Assembly: GCF_001412535.1 (NCBI RefSeq)
Contig: NZ_CP011774.1
Location: 1,235,501 to 1,299,500, forward strand
Reading direction: 5' to 3'
DNA from: Limnohabitans sp. 63ED37-2
Lineage (GTDB): Bacteria; Pseudomonadota; Gammaproteobacteria; Burkholderiales; Burkholderiaceae_C
DNA length: 64,000 nt
Within the stretch, counting starts at the first letter, position 1; each line of letters begins with the position of its first letter. The position numbers and the translations under genes were made by a program. Below are positions 32,342 to 43,110 of this stretch, piece by piece. The notes beneath the pieces were generated by a model that was not told the DNA's origin, made no database searches, and worked only from the letters and a program-made list of their open reading frames with translations.

Positions 32342-34132
32342 ATGGATGAAAAAGCAGTGCGCGGATTGATTGAACAGGTCCGGGAAAATGTCATCAGCCG
32401 AAAGGACTTCATTCGCAACATGCTCGGGTATGGATTGACCGTGCCGATGGCCGCTCAAATGCTGTTGACTTCTGGCCTGGCTCAGGCCCAAACGGCTTCC
32501 GCCTATAAGCCCACCAAACGCGGTGGCGGCGGTCCATTGAAATTGCTCTGGTGGCAGGGCCCCACATTGCTGCAGCCTCACTTTGCCAGTGGTACCAAAG
32601 ACCAAGAAGGCTCGCGCATTTTTTATGAGCCCTTGGGTGCCTGGGACAGCGATGGCAACATGATTCCCATTTTGGCCGCTGAAGTGCCGTCTTCCGCCAA
32701 CGGTGGCGTTTCCAGGGACGGTAAAACCATCACCTGGAAGTTGAAGAGAAATGTGCAGTGGCACGATGGCAGGCCATTCACGGCTGACGATGTGGTGTTC
32801 ACCTACGAATATGCTTTGGATCCGGCAACTGCCGCTTACACCGCAGGCACCTATAAAGACATCAAAGTGACCAAGGTCGACAGCCACACGGTCAGGGTGG
32901 AGTACCAGAAGGCTTCGCCGTTTTGGGCGGACCCGTTTTGCAGTGCCGCTGGCATGATCATTCCGAAACATGTTTTTGGAGCCTTCAAAGGGGCCACATC
33001 GCGCGACGCACCGGCCAACCTCAAACCCGTGGGCACTGGCCCCTACAAATTCCTGGATTTCAAGCCGGGCGACATGTTGCGCGGTGTGATCAATACCAAT
33101 TACCACGAAGCCAATCGCCCCTACTTTGACACCATCGAGATGAAGGGCGGCGGGGACGCTGTGTCGGCGGCGCGCGCTGTGTTGCAAACCGGTGAGTACG
33201 ACTACGCCTGGAACTTGCAAGTCGAAGACGAGTTGTTGCTTCGCTTGGAACAAGGCGGCAAGGGCAAAACATACATCACCCTGGGTGGCAACATCGAGTT
33301 CATTCAACTCAACTTGGCCGATCCCTGGACCGAAATTGACGGTGAGCGTGCCCACCCCAGCTCCAAACACCCCATCCTGTCAGAGCTGGCCGTGCGCCAA
33401 GCCCTGAACATGTTGGTAGACCGTGCGGGCATTCAGAAATTCATTTATGGACGCACCGGCATTGCCACGGCCAACTTCCTGAACAACCCCCAGCGCTTCG
33501 CTTCCAAAAACACCAAATTCGAGTTCAACATCGATAAAGCCATTCAGGTGCTGGAGACGGCTGGCTGGAAAAAAGGCTCAGATGGCATTCGCGAAAAAGG
33601 TGGCAAAAAACTCAAGTTTGTGTTCCAGACATCCATCAATGGCCCACGCCAAAAGACTCAGCAAATCATCAAGCAAGCGGCGCAACGGGCGGGCATTGAT
33701 TTGGAACTGAAGTCGGTGCCGGCCTCGGTGTATTTTTCGTCCGACCCCGCCAACCCGGACACTTACACCAAGTTCTTTTGCGACATCCAGATGTTCACCA
33801 CCACCATGCCGCAGCCCGACCCTGAGGTGTTCATGAACCAGTACCTGAGCAACCAGTTTGCCACCAAGGCCAACAAGTGGCTCGGACGCAATTCCACGCG
33901 TTACAGCAACCCGGAGTACGACAAAGCCTACCTGGAGGCGCAGTCTGAAATGGACCCGGTCAAACGGGCCGCCTTGTTCATCAAAATGAACGACATGCCC
34001 ATCAATGACGTGGCCATCATTCCTGTGGTTTACCGGCCGCGCACTGCGGGTGCCGTGAACAACCTGGTCGCGCCTTTAAGCGGCTGGGACAACGACCTGT
34101 GGATGCTCAAAGACTGGTACCGAAACGTTTAA
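32342..34132 (+). CDS. Peptide ABC transporter substrate-binding protein (SBP_bac_5)
   Basis: The product has 596 residues. The N-terminus contains SRKDFIRNMLGYGLTVPMAAQMLL, a Tat-like signal in which the second Arg is Lys, with predicted cleavage after LAQAQT. The mature part is a cluster C (DppA/OppA-like) binding protein: NVQWHDGRPFTADDVVFTY is the SBP_bac_5 signature region and GTGPYKFLDFKPGD a second conserved block. It delivers peptides or related compounds to the permeases encoded next. ATG 32342 follows AGGAGA. The ABC genes and an isoaspartyl peptidase follow in one operon. Confidence 0.93.
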   Translation: MDEKAVRGLIEQVRENVISRKDFIRNMLGYGLTVPMAAQMLLTSGLAQAQTASAYKPTKRGGGGPLKLLWWQGPTLLQPHFASGTKDQEGSRIFYEPLGAWDSDGNMIPILAAEVPSSANGGVSRDGKTITWKLKRNVQWHDGRPFTADDVVFTYEYALDPATAAYTAGTYKDIKVTKVDSHTVRVEYQKASPFWADPFCSAAGMIIPKHVFGAFKGATSRDAPANLKPVGTGPYKFLDFKPGDMLRGVINTNYHEANRPYFDTIEMKGGGDAVSAARAVLQTGEYDYAWNLQVEDELLLRLEQGGKGKTYITLGGNIEFIQLNLADPWTEIDGERAHPSSKHPILSELAVRQALNMLVDRAGIQKFIYGRTGIATANFLNNPQRFASKNTKFEFNIDKAIQVLETAGWKKGSDGIREKGGKKLKFVFQTSINGPRQKTQQIIKQAAQRAGIDLELKSVPASVYFSSDPANPDTYTKFFCDIQMFTTTMPQPDPEVFMNQYLSNQFATKANKWLGRNSTRYSNPEYDKAYLEAQSEMDPVKRAALFIKMNDMPINDVAIIPVVYRPRTAGAVNNLVAPLSGWDNDLWMLKDWYRNV

Positions 34133-34135
34133 TCC

Positions 34136-35095
34136 ATGTTTCACTATGTTTTGCGGCGACTCCTGATCGCCGTGCCCAGTTTGTTGGGCATCAGTTTGTT
34201 GCTGTTCACTGTGCTGGCCATGGCCCCGGGCGATCCATTTTCGGAACTGGTCTCCAATCCGAACATTCCGCCCGAGGTGGCTTTGTCCTTGCGTGAAAAG
34301 TTCGGCCTGGACGACCCCCTGATGGTCCGTTACTGGAACTGGCTTGTGGCCATGGTTCAAGGCGATTGGGGTTACTCCTTCATCAGCCGCATCAATGTCG
34401 AGACGCTGATCATGGACCGCATCCCGGTCACCTTGCTGGTGATTGGATCGTCGCAACTGTTGGCCTTGTGCATTGCCATTCCGGTGGGTGTTTATGCCGC
34501 GACTCGGCCTTACTCCTTGTTTGACCAGATCGCGAGCACCTTGGCCTTCATCGGGTTTTCATTGCCCACGTTCTTCACAGGCATCTTGCTGATTTTGTTT
34601 TTCAGCATCCATCTGGACTGGTTGCCATTTGTCTACCGGGCCGATATCCCTGAAACAGGTTGGCGCTTTTTCTGGGAGCATTTCAAGCAAATGATCATGC
34701 CCGTCGCCGTGTTGGGCTTGTTCCAGGCGGGTGCGTGGACGCGCTATGTGCGGTCGGCGGTGCTCGATGTGATTCGCTTGGACTATGTGACCACGGCGCG
34801 CTCCAAGGGCTTGTCAGAAAAAGTGGTCATCACCAAGCATGTTCTGCGCAACGCGATGATCCCGGTGGTCACTTTGGTGGCCCTGCAGATGCCCGCCATT
34901 TTTGGTGGGGCCATCGTGACCGAGCAGATTTTCCGGGTGCCAGGCATTGGCTCCTTGATCATCAGTTCCATGTTGGCCAACGACACGCCGGTGGTGATGG
35001 CGGTGACCTTTGTTTTCTCCGCGCTGGTGATTGCGTGCAACCTCATTGCAGATATTTTGTATGGCTGGCTTGACCCCCGTATCTCCTTTGCCTGA
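34136..35095 (+). CDS. Peptide ABC transporter permease (DppB/GsiC type)
   Basis: The product has 319 residues and six TM segments. The beginning MFHYVLRRLLIAVPSLLGIS is typical of DppB-type permeases, and the EAA loop is present as DYVTTARSKGLSEKVVITKH. It forms the inner-membrane channel with the following permease. It starts 3 bases after the binding protein gene and its end overlaps the next gene by 35 bases. Confidence 0.94.
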   Translation: MFHYVLRRLLIAVPSLLGISLLLFTVLAMAPGDPFSELVSNPNIPPEVALSLREKFGLDDPLMVRYWNWLVAMVQGDWGYSFISRINVETLIMDRIPVTLLVIGSSQLLALCIAIPVGVYAATRPYSLFDQIASTLAFIGFSLPTFFTGILLILFFSIHLDWLPFVYRADIPETGWRFFWEHFKQMIMPVAVLGLFQAGAWTRYVRSAVLDVIRLDYVTTARSKGLSEKVVITKHVLRNAMIPVVTLVALQMPAIFGGAIVTEQIFRVPGIGSLIISSMLANDTPVVMAVTFVFSALVIACNLIADILYGWLDPRISFA

Positions 35096-35993
35096 GAAGG
35101 CCCCCACTCCCCGAGCGCCAGTGTCGCCAGGCCGCGAGGCTTGGCGACGTTTCAAACGTCACCGGCTGGCAGTGGTGTGCGCCTTCGTTTTGGGCTTCAT
35201 TATTTTGGCGGTGCTGTTGGGGCCCTGGATTTGGCGTGTGCCGATCAACGAGATCGACTTCACGGCCCGCATGCAAGGGCCCTCCTGGCGGCACCCTTTG
35301 GGCACGGACGATTTGGGGCAAGACCTGCTGGCCCGCATGTTGTATGGCGGGCGCATTTCTCTGGCGGTGGGGTTGGCCGCGATGCTCATTGCCATCACCG
35401 TCGGGGTGGTGGTGGGCGCGGTGGCGGGCATGTCCAAAGGCCCGGTCGATGTGTTCCTCATGTGGCTGACCGATTTGTTCTTGTCTTTGCCCCAGTTGCC
35501 TTTGCTGTTGCTGATTTTTTACCTGTTCAACGACACCCTTAAGAAATGGGTGGGCACCGAAATGGGGGTGTTCATTTTGGTGGTGGCGGTGATTGGTGGT
35601 TTGCGCTGGATGCCAGTGGCCCGCTTGGTGCGTGCCCAATTCCTGTCGCTGCGCGAAAAGGAATTCGTGGAAGCCGCGCGTGCTTTGGGCGCCAGCCCCT
35701 GGCGACAGGTCACGGTGCACATCTTGCCCAATGCCATGGGGCCGGTGATTGTGGCGGCCACCATTGACGTGGCGGCGGCCATCATTGCCGAGTCCACATT
35801 GTCCTTTTTGGGCTTGGGCTTTCCACCCGACATCCCGACCTGGGGCCGCATTTTGTTTGACGCCAAGGACAACATGGACGTTGCGCCGCACTGGGCCTTG
35901 TTTCCAGGCTTGTTGATTTTCATCACCGTGTTGACCATCAACTACATCGGTGACGGTCTGCGTGATGCCTACGATCCGCGCCGCGTGCTTTAA
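35061..35993 (+). CDS. Peptide ABC transporter permease (DppC/GsiD type)
   Basis: The product has 310 residues. It has the typical DppC N-terminal cytoplasmic extension, then TM1 (LAVVCAFVLGFIILAVLLGPW), the HPLGTDDLGQDLLARMLYGGR block and the EAA loop EFVEAARALGASPWRQVTVH. ATG 35061 was chosen because the longer frame lacks a ribosome site; it gives a 35-base overlap with the upstream permease gene. It forms the second half of the transmembrane channel. Confidence 0.94.
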   Translation: MAGLTPVSPLPEKAPTPRAPVSPGREAWRRFKRHRLAVVCAFVLGFIILAVLLGPWIWRVPINEIDFTARMQGPSWRHPLGTDDLGQDLLARMLYGGRISLAVGLAAMLIAITVGVVVGAVAGMSKGPVDVFLMWLTDLFLSLPQLPLLLLIFYLFNDTLKKWVGTEMGVFILVVAVIGGLRWMPVARLVRAQFLSLREKEFVEAARALGASPWRQVTVHILPNAMGPVIVAATIDVAAAIIAESTLSFLGLGFPPDIPTWGRILFDAKDNMDVAPHWALFPGLLIFITVLTINYIGDGLRDAYDPRRVL

Positions 35994-36005
35994 AGAGGTT
36001 GACGG

Positions 36006-36979
<974 letters not shown>

Positions 36980-36983
<4 letters not shown>

Positions 36984-38008
36984 CTTCAGAAACTGATTCT
37001 TTGTCCCCCGCTGCGCACGCATCCGGTGCGGCCAGCCAAGCGCCCGACCTGTTGCAGGTCAAGGGCCTGACCAAATACTTCCCGATCAAAGGCGGTCTGC
37101 TCAGCCGTGAAGTGGGCCGTGTGCACGCTGTGGATGGTGTGTCGCTCAGCATTGCGGCGGGGGAGACCCTGGGCATGGTGGGCGAGTCCGGTTGCGGCAA
37201 GTCCACCACTGGACGCTGCATTTTGCGGCTGATCGAGCCCAGCGCGGGCGAGGTCCGCTTCAACGGGCAAGACGTCACCGCCATGAACCCGCAGGCGCTG
37301 CGCGAAGTGCGGCGTGACATGCAGATCATTTTTCAGGACCCCTTTGCCTCGCTCAACCCGCGCATGTCGGTCGAGGCCATCATTGGCGAAGCCCTGACCA
37401 TCCACAAGCTCACCAAGTCGCCCTCTGAATACCAGGCCCGGGTGGTGGATTTGCTGGAAACCGTGGGTCTGAACGCTGACCACATGCGGCGCTTTCCACA
37501 CGAGTTTTCGGGTGGCCAGCGCCAGCGCATCGGCATTGCCCGTGCCTTGGCCGTGTCGCCCAAACTGATTGTGTGTGACGAGCCGGTGTCGGCCCTCGAT
37601 GTGTCGATTCAGGCGCAGGTCATCAACTTGCTGGAAGACCTGCAGGCCAAAATGGGCCTGACCTATTTGTTCATCGCGCACGATTTGTCGGTGGTCGAAC
37701 ACATCAGCAACCGGGTGGCCGTGATGTACCTGGGCCGCGTGGTTGAGATCGCCCCGTCGCGTGATTTGTACACCCGCCCCAAGCACCCCTACACCGTAGC
37801 TTTGCTCTCAGCCGTGCCCATTCCGGACCCCAAGGCCAAAAAGCAACGCATCGTCCTCACGGGCGATGTGCCCAACCCCGTCAACCGCCCCAGTGGCTGC
37901 CACTTTCACCCCCGCTGCCCCAAGGCCACCGAGCGTTGCAAGGTGGAAGAGCCTGTGCTCAAAGCTGTGGGTACGCAACACCAGGCCGCTTGCCACTTGA
38001 ACGATTGA
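36980..38008 (+). CDS. Peptide ABC transporter ATP-binding protein (DppF type)
   Basis: The product has 342 residues. Walker A GESGCGKST, signature FSGGQRQRIGIARAL and Walker B LIVCDEPVSAL are followed by the OppF-type C-terminal extension with CHFHPRCPKATERC. I place the start at ATG 36980, which overlaps the upstream stop as ATGA. The frame is open further upstream, to 36521, inside the previous gene, but that part is a shadow. Confidence 0.95.
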
Positions 38009-38018
38009 CGAGGTGCAG

Positions 38019-38984
38019 ATGCAGGCCCCGGTGACTTTGCTGGTGCATGGTGGCGCAGGCACCTTGACGCGTGTCGACCTCAGCGCGGCGCAAGAGCGTG
38101 AATACCGCGATGCCTTGGGCCAGGCTCTGAGGGCAGGGCAGTCACTGCTGTTGCAAGGCGGTACCGCTCTCGATGCGGCGGTGGCGGCGGTTTGCGTGTT
38201 GGAAGACTGTCCCTTGTTCAATGCAGGAAAAGGTTCGGTGTTCACCCATGAGGGCCGCAACGAGATGGACGCTGCCGTCATGGACGGCGCCACGGGTCAG
38301 GCCGGTGCTGTGGCCGGTGTGGTCGCGGTGCGCAACCCGATTTTGGCGGCTCAGGCGGTCATGCAACGCAGCGGACATGTGTTTTTGTTGGGCCAAGGGG
38401 CGGAGGCTTTTGCCCGAGCACAGGGCCTGGCTCTGGAGGGGCCCGGTTACTTTCACACCGAGCACCGCTGGCAGCAGTTGCAAGCCGCTTTGGCCCAAAA
38501 CCAGGTGATGCTGGACCACGACGGGCAGCACCACCAAGCTCTCCCTGGGGCAGACCCACTGGACCGCAAGTTCGGCACGGTGGGGGCCGTGGCGCTGGAC
38601 GCGCATGGCCACCTGGCCGCAGCCACATCCACCGGCGGCATGACCAACAAAATGTTTGGCCGCGTGGGTGATTCGCCCCTGATTGGCGCAGGCACCTACG
38701 CGTGCGACGACACGGCGGCCGTTTCGGCCACCGGTGCGGGGGAGTTCTTCATACGCGGTGTGGTGGCGCACGACATTGCGGCCCGCATGGCCTATGGTCG
38801 CTTGAGTTTGGCTAAGGCCACCCAAGCCACCATGCGCGACAAACTAGACGCCACAGGTGGTCGAGGCGGGGTGATCGCGCTGGACCGGCATGGCCATTAC
38901 AAGTTGGCTTTCAACACAGAGGGCATGTACCGTGGCGTGGTTCAAGGCCATGCACAACCCCAGGTTGCGATTTATCGGGCATGA
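38019..38984 (+). CDS. iaaA: Isoaspartyl peptidase/L-asparaginase (Ntn hydrolase)
   Basis: The product has 321 residues, the size of IaaA. It begins LLVHGGAG, has the catalytic Thr187 in KFGTVGAVALD that becomes the new N-terminus after self-cleavage, and STGGMTNK, which contributes to the substrate site. It hydrolyses beta-aspartyl dipeptides and asparagine. ATG 38019 is preceded by GAGG; GTG 38013 is an alternative. It follows the ABC importer by 10 bases. In Escherichia coli, iaaA is also in one operon with a peptide-type importer (gsiABCD), which supports a role in degrading imported peptides. Confidence 0.93.
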   Translation: MQAPVTLLVHGGAGTLTRVDLSAAQEREYRDALGQALRAGQSLLLQGGTALDAAVAAVCVLEDCPLFNAGKGSVFTHEGRNEMDAAVMDGATGQAGAVAGVVAVRNPILAAQAVMQRSGHVFLLGQGAEAFARAQGLALEGPGYFHTEHRWQQLQAALAQNQVMLDHDGQHHQALPGADPLDRKFGTVGAVALDAHGHLAAATSTGGMTNKMFGRVGDSPLIGAGTYACDDTAAVSATGAGEFFIRGVVAHDIAARMAYGRLSLAKATQATMRDKLDATGGRGGVIALDRHGHYKLAFNTEGMYRGVVQGHAQPQVAIYRA

Positions 38985-39038
38985 GCCCGCAAGACGTCGC
39001 TCGCCAACTGGGGTGCCCGATTGCCTACACTTGAGCCC

Positions 39039-40256
39039 ATGAACGCAGCCCCATCTTTTTTACCCAACACCGGCCCCTTGGCCGGACTCAAGGTCCTCGA
39101 ATTGGGCCAACTGATCGCAGGCCCTTTTGCGGCCAAAACCTTGGGCGATTTCGGCGCCGATGTGGTCAAGATCGAGCCGCCCGGCGCGGGCGACCCTTTG
39201 CGACAGTGGCGCCTGATGAAGGACGGCACCTCGGTCTGGTGGCAGGTGCAGTCGCGCAACAAACAGTCTTTGGCGCTGGACCTCAAGCAGCCCGCCGCGC
39301 AGGACATCGTGCGCCAGCTGGCGGCCGAGAGTGATGTGTTGATTGAAAACTTCCGCCCCGGCGCGATGGAAAACTGGGGTTTGGGGCCTGAGGATTTGCT
39401 GGCCCTCAACCCGCGCCTGATCATGCTGCGCGTGAGTGGTTACGGCCAGACCGGCCCCTACCGCGACCGCCCGGGTTTTGGCGTGGTGGGCGAGGCCATG
39501 GGCGGCATTCGCCACCTCACGGCCGAGCCGGGCCGTGTGCCGGTGCGTGTGGGCATCAGCCTGGGCGACACGCTGGCGGCTTTGCACGGCGTGATCGGGA
39601 TCTTGATGGCCTTGCACGAGCGCAAGAACTCGGGCCGGGGCCAAGTGATTGACGTGGCTTTGTACGAGGCCATGTTCAACTGCATGGAAAGCCTGCTGCC
39701 CGAGTACAGCGCTTTTGGTGCGGTGCGTGGCCCTGCGGGCAGCGCTTTGCCCGGCATTGCGCCGAGCAACGCCTACCTTTGCAAGGACGGTGGTTACGCC
39801 CTGATTGCGGGCAACGGCGACAGCATTTTCAAACGCCTGATGGCCGAAATTGGCCGCGACGACTTGGCGCAAGACCCGGCCCTGAAAGACAACACAGGGC
39901 GTGTTGCCCGTGTGGCCGAAATCGATGGGGTGATTGGGCAGTGGACCGCGCAGCTCACGGTGGACGAGGTGCTGGCCGCGCTGGACCGCGCCAGTGTGCC
40001 GGCTGGGCGCATCTACACCGTGGCCGACATCGTGCAGGACCCGCACTACCTGGCGCGAGACATGTTGCAAACTGTGCGCATGCACGATGGCAGCGATTTG
40101 ATGGTGCCCGGAATCGTGCCCAAGCTCTCGCGCACGCCCGGCGGCCACCGCCGCAACGCACCGGGTGTGGGGCAAGACAGCGATGCGGTGCTCAGTGGCA
40201 TGGGCCTGACTGCCACGCAAATCCAGGCACTGCGCGAGCAGGGCATTGTGGCCTGA
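39039..40256 (+). CDS. Class III CoA transferase (CaiB/BaiF family)
   Basis: The product has 405 residues. It opens with LKVLELGQLIAGPFAAKTLGDFGADVVKIEPP, has ENFRPGAMENWGLG, SGYGQTGPYRDRPGFG and the catalytic Asp in ISLGDTLAALHGVIG, the order seen in formyl-CoA:oxalate and related transferases. It moves CoA between carboxylic acids; donor and acceptor are unknown. ATG 39039 is preferred to the upstream TTG 39021. It is followed after 38 bases by a VOC-family gene on the same strand, which may be in the same operon. Confidence 0.92.
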   Translation: MNAAPSFLPNTGPLAGLKVLELGQLIAGPFAAKTLGDFGADVVKIEPPGAGDPLRQWRLMKDGTSVWWQVQSRNKQSLALDLKQPAAQDIVRQLAAESDVLIENFRPGAMENWGLGPEDLLALNPRLIMLRVSGYGQTGPYRDRPGFGVVGEAMGGIRHLTAEPGRVPVRVGISLGDTLAALHGVIGILMALHERKNSGRGQVIDVALYEAMFNCMESLLPEYSAFGAVRGPAGSALPGIAPSNAYLCKDGGYALIAGNGDSIFKRLMAEIGRDDLAQDPALKDNTGRVARVAEIDGVIGQWTAQLTVDEVLAALDRASVPAGRIYTVADIVQDPHYLARDMLQTVRMHDGSDLMVPGIVPKLSRTPGGHRRNAPGVGQDSDAVLSGMGLTATQIQALREQGIVA

Positions 40257-40294
40257 CGTTTTTTTCAGCTGCCGAATTCAAAGAGGAGTGAAGA

Positions 40295-40687
40295 ATGATT
40301 GACCACTTGGACCATCTGGTGCTGACCACCTGCGATGAAGCCGCTTGCATCGACTTTTACACCCGTGTGCTGGGCATGCAGTTGGAGAGCTTTGTGGGCG
40401 GCACGCCCCCGGTTCAGCGCCAGGCCTTCAAGTTTGGTCAGCAAAAAATCAACCTGCATGTGCGGGGCCGAGAGTTTGAGCCCAAAGCCCATTTGCCCGT
40501 GCCGGGGGCCTTGGATTTGTGTTTCATCGCCAGCGTGCCCCTCGATGAAGTCATGGCCCGGGTGGCCCAGGCCGATTGGCCGATTGTGGAGGGCCCGGTC
40601 TTGCGCACCGGGGCGACCCAGAAGATCCGCTCCATCTACCTCAGAGACCCCGACCTCAACCTGATCGAGATCTCTGAGTTGGTTTGA
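40295..40687 (+). CDS. VOC-family (glyoxalase/dioxygenase superfamily) protein
   Basis: The product is a single-domain protein of 130 residues. It has the beta-alpha-beta-beta-beta repeat twice: an initial IDHLDHLVLTT with the metal His, a central INLHVRG segment, and the C-terminal SIYLRDPDLNLIEISE with the final Glu. This resembles glyoxalase or fosfomycin-resistance-like proteins. The substrate is unknown. GAGGAG precedes the ATG. Confidence 0.88.
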   Translation: MIDHLDHLVLTTCDEAACIDFYTRVLGMQLESFVGGTPPVQRQAFKFGQQKINLHVRGREFEPKAHLPVPGALDLCFIASVPLDEVMARVAQADWPIVEGPVLRTGATQKIRSIYLRDPDLNLIEISELV

Positions 40688-40716
40688 GTGCTGTCACTGC
40701 GTGACAGCAGGGCGTG

Positions 40717-41742
40717 TTACTGCGCCTTGGCGCCTGATTCCTTCACCACCTTGGCCCATTTGGTGATTTCGCTGGCTTGGTAGCGGGCCAGCTCTGCGGG
40801 GCTGGACAGCACCGGGTCAAGGCCCAGGGTTTTGAGGCGCTCTTGAACATCCGGCAGTTTGAACACCCGCAGCACTTCGGCATTGAGCTTGTCAATCACG
40901 GGGCGGGGCACATTGGCTGGGGCAAACATGGCAAACCAGGTGGTGGCTTCAAAGCCAGGTACTGTTTCGGCCACGGTGGGCACATCGGGTGCGGCCGGTG
41001 AGCGGGTGGCGGTGGTTTGTGCCAAAGCCCGGATCTTGCCCTCTTTGGCCATGGGCAGGGCCGAGGGCATGTTGTCAAACATGACCTGAATGCTGCCGCC
41101 GATCAAATCGGGAATGGCAAATTGACGGCCTTTGTAAGGCACATGCTCCATGGTGGTGCCGGTGAGCGACTTGAAGAGTTCGCCCGAGACGTGCACCGAG
41201 GTGCCGATGCCGGGGGAACCAAACGAGAGTTTGTTGGGGTTGGCCTTCATGTAGGCGATCAACTCGGGCACGTTTTTGACGGGCAGGGCGTTGTTGACCA
41301 CCAGCAAGTTGGGGGCCGAGGCGATCAGCGAGATGGGGCTGAAGTCCTTGACCATGTCGTAGGGCATTTTTTCGTACAGGGCCCCGTTGATGGAATGGGT
41401 GCCCACGGTGCCCATGACGATGGTGTGGCCGTCAGCGGGCGACTTGGCCACGTTGTCCGCGCCAATGTTGCCGCCCGCGCCGGGTCGGTTGTCCACCACC
41501 ACCGGAAAGCCCAACTGCGCTTTTTCGCTGAACAGCCGCGCCAAGATGTCGGGCGCTCCCCCCGACGGAAAGGTCACCACCAAGCGCAATGGCTTGGTGG
41601 GAAAGGCTTGGGCCACAGCGTTGGTGGCGCTGAATGCCCCCAGGCCCAACAGCAAGAGGCTGAGGCCAACTTGCCGTTTGAGCGGCGAGGCCAGTTGAGC
41701 GCGGGACGAGGTGATGCGAGAGCGGAACGGGTTGATGGGCAT
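40717..41742 (-). CDS. Bug-family periplasmic binding protein (TctC-like)
   Basis: The product has 341 residues, with an unusually long basic N-region before the hydrophobic core of the signal peptide (LSLLLLGLGAFSATNAVAQA). The Bug fold motifs are LRLVVTFPSGGAPDILAR, VVDNRPGAGGNIGAD, PYDMVKDFSPISLIA and LSFGSPGIGTSVHV. It binds an unknown carboxylate. No TctA/TctB genes are nearby. ATG 41742 is supported by AAGGAGA. It is convergent with the VOC gene and divergent from the YbfB-type MFS gene. Confidence 0.92.
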   Translation of the reverse strand: MPINPFRSRITSSRAQLASPLKRQVGLSLLLLGLGAFSATNAVAQAFPTKPLRLVVTFPSGGAPDILARLFSEKAQLGFPVVVDNRPGAGGNIGADNVAKSPADGHTIVMGTVGTHSINGALYEKMPYDMVKDFSPISLIASAPNLLVVNNALPVKNVPELIAYMKANPNKLSFGSPGIGTSVHVSGELFKSLTGTTMEHVPYKGRQFAIPDLIGGSIQVMFDNMPSALPMAKEGKIRALAQTTATRSPAAPDVPTVAETVPGFEATTWFAMFAPANVPRPVIDKLNAEVLRVFKLPDVQERLKTLGLDPVLSSPAELARYQASEITKWAKVVKESGAKAQ

Positions 41743-41934
41743 GTTTTGTCTCCTTGGGGTTTTCACTTTAGGACGCGTGGTCAGCCTCGTGCATGGTGAA
41801 AACCCTTTGCGCCAGGCCCCAGGCTGTCATCTGTGTGACGCGCCAAGCGAATGCCGGGCCCGAGTGCCTGGGTGTCTGCCGCGAGTCGTGCCAGCATCAG
41901 GCCACAATGGCGAGGATTGACCCATACCTAGCCC

Positions 41935-43110
41935 ATGTTCCCGACGCCCACCACCCATCCCCTGCAAGCTTGGCAAGTCATGCTCGGGGGCATTTGCGGG
42001 CTGGTGCTGACCATTGGTCTGGCCCGTTTTGCCTACACGCCCTTGTTGCCCGCCTTGCAGGCGCAAACCGGTTTGAACGATGCCGTAGCCGGGGGCTTGG
42101 CCGCCATCAATTACGCGGGATACATCGTTGGGGCCCTGGTCACGGCCTGGATGGACGATGTGCGCTGGCGTCACCGTTTTTACAGCGCAGGCCTGTGGAT
42201 GGCCTTGCTCACCACGGCGGCCATGGCTTTATCGAGCTGGTTGCCCGCCTGGGGGCTGTGGCGTTTTTTGGGCGGTTTGTGTGGCGCCACGGGCATGCTG
42301 CTGGGTTCGGGCCTGGTGTTGGGCTGGCTGATGCGCCAAGGGCGACGGCCGGAGCTGGGGGTGTTGTTCATTGGCCTGGGGCTGGGCATTGTCGTGTCGG
42401 CGCTGGGTGCCTGGGTCTTGTCGGACATCTGGGCGCTGTGGTCGGACCAGTGGTTGGCTTTTGCCGCGCTGGGCGTTGTGTTTTTTGTGCCCGCCTGGTT
42501 GTGGCGGCCGCCCGTGCCACCCATGCCCACCGCAGCATCGACTGCCCATGCGCAGCCGCAGGTCTCGCGCCGCTGGATGGCGACCATGGCCTTGAGTTAC
42601 TTTGCGGCGGGCTGGGGCTTTGTCATCAGCGCCACCTTCACCGTGGCCATTGTCGAGCGCGAACCGGCTTTGGCCGGGCAGGGCGCTTTGGCTTGGGCGT
42701 TGGTGGGGCTGGCGGCCATGCCCGCCGTGTTTTTGTGGGACCGCGTGGCCAGAAAGTTGGGTGACATCCCAGCTTTGCTCTTGGCTTTCGGCCTGCAGAC
42801 CGTGTCCATCGTGTTGCCGGCCTTATCGGGATCACTCACCGCAGCGCTGGCCGGTGCTGTGGGTTACGGCGCGACCTTCATCGGCATTGTCAGTTTGACC
42901 TTGGCGCTGGTGGGGCGGCGTGCACCCCAAAACCCGGGCAAGGCGATGGCCCGTTTGACCCTGAGTTACGGCGCTGCACAGATGATCGCGCCCGTTGTGG
43001 CCGGGGCCATGGCGCAGGCCACGGGCAGTTTCAAAGGCGCACTGTGGCTGACGGCCGCTGTCATGCTGGTGGGCATGGTGCTGCTCTTGGCTTTGCCCAA
43101 AGAGGATTAA
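41935..43110 (+). CDS. YbfB/YjiJ family MFS transporter
   Basis: The product has 391 residues and about 12 TM segments. The first TM contains GLVLTIGLARFAYTPLLPAL, which is the signature of the YbfB/YjiJ family, and INYAGYIVGALV follows as in that family. The substrate is unknown. The 192 bases upstream hold no clear promoter. The stop overlaps the convergent VOC gene by 4 bases. Confidence 0.9.
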   Translation: MFPTPTTHPLQAWQVMLGGICGLVLTIGLARFAYTPLLPALQAQTGLNDAVAGGLAAINYAGYIVGALVTAWMDDVRWRHRFYSAGLWMALLTTAAMALSSWLPAWGLWRFLGGLCGATGMLLGSGLVLGWLMRQGRRPELGVLFIGLGLGIVVSALGAWVLSDIWALWSDQWLAFAALGVVFFVPAWLWRPPVPPMPTAASTAHAQPQVSRRWMATMALSYFAAGWGFVISATFTVAIVEREPALAGQGALAWALVGLAAMPAVFLWDRVARKLGDIPALLLAFGLQTVSIVLPALSGSLTAALAGAVGYGATFIGIVSLTLALVGRRAPQNPGKAMARLTLSYGAAQMIAPVVAGAMAQATGSFKGALWLTAAVMLVGMVLLLALPKED

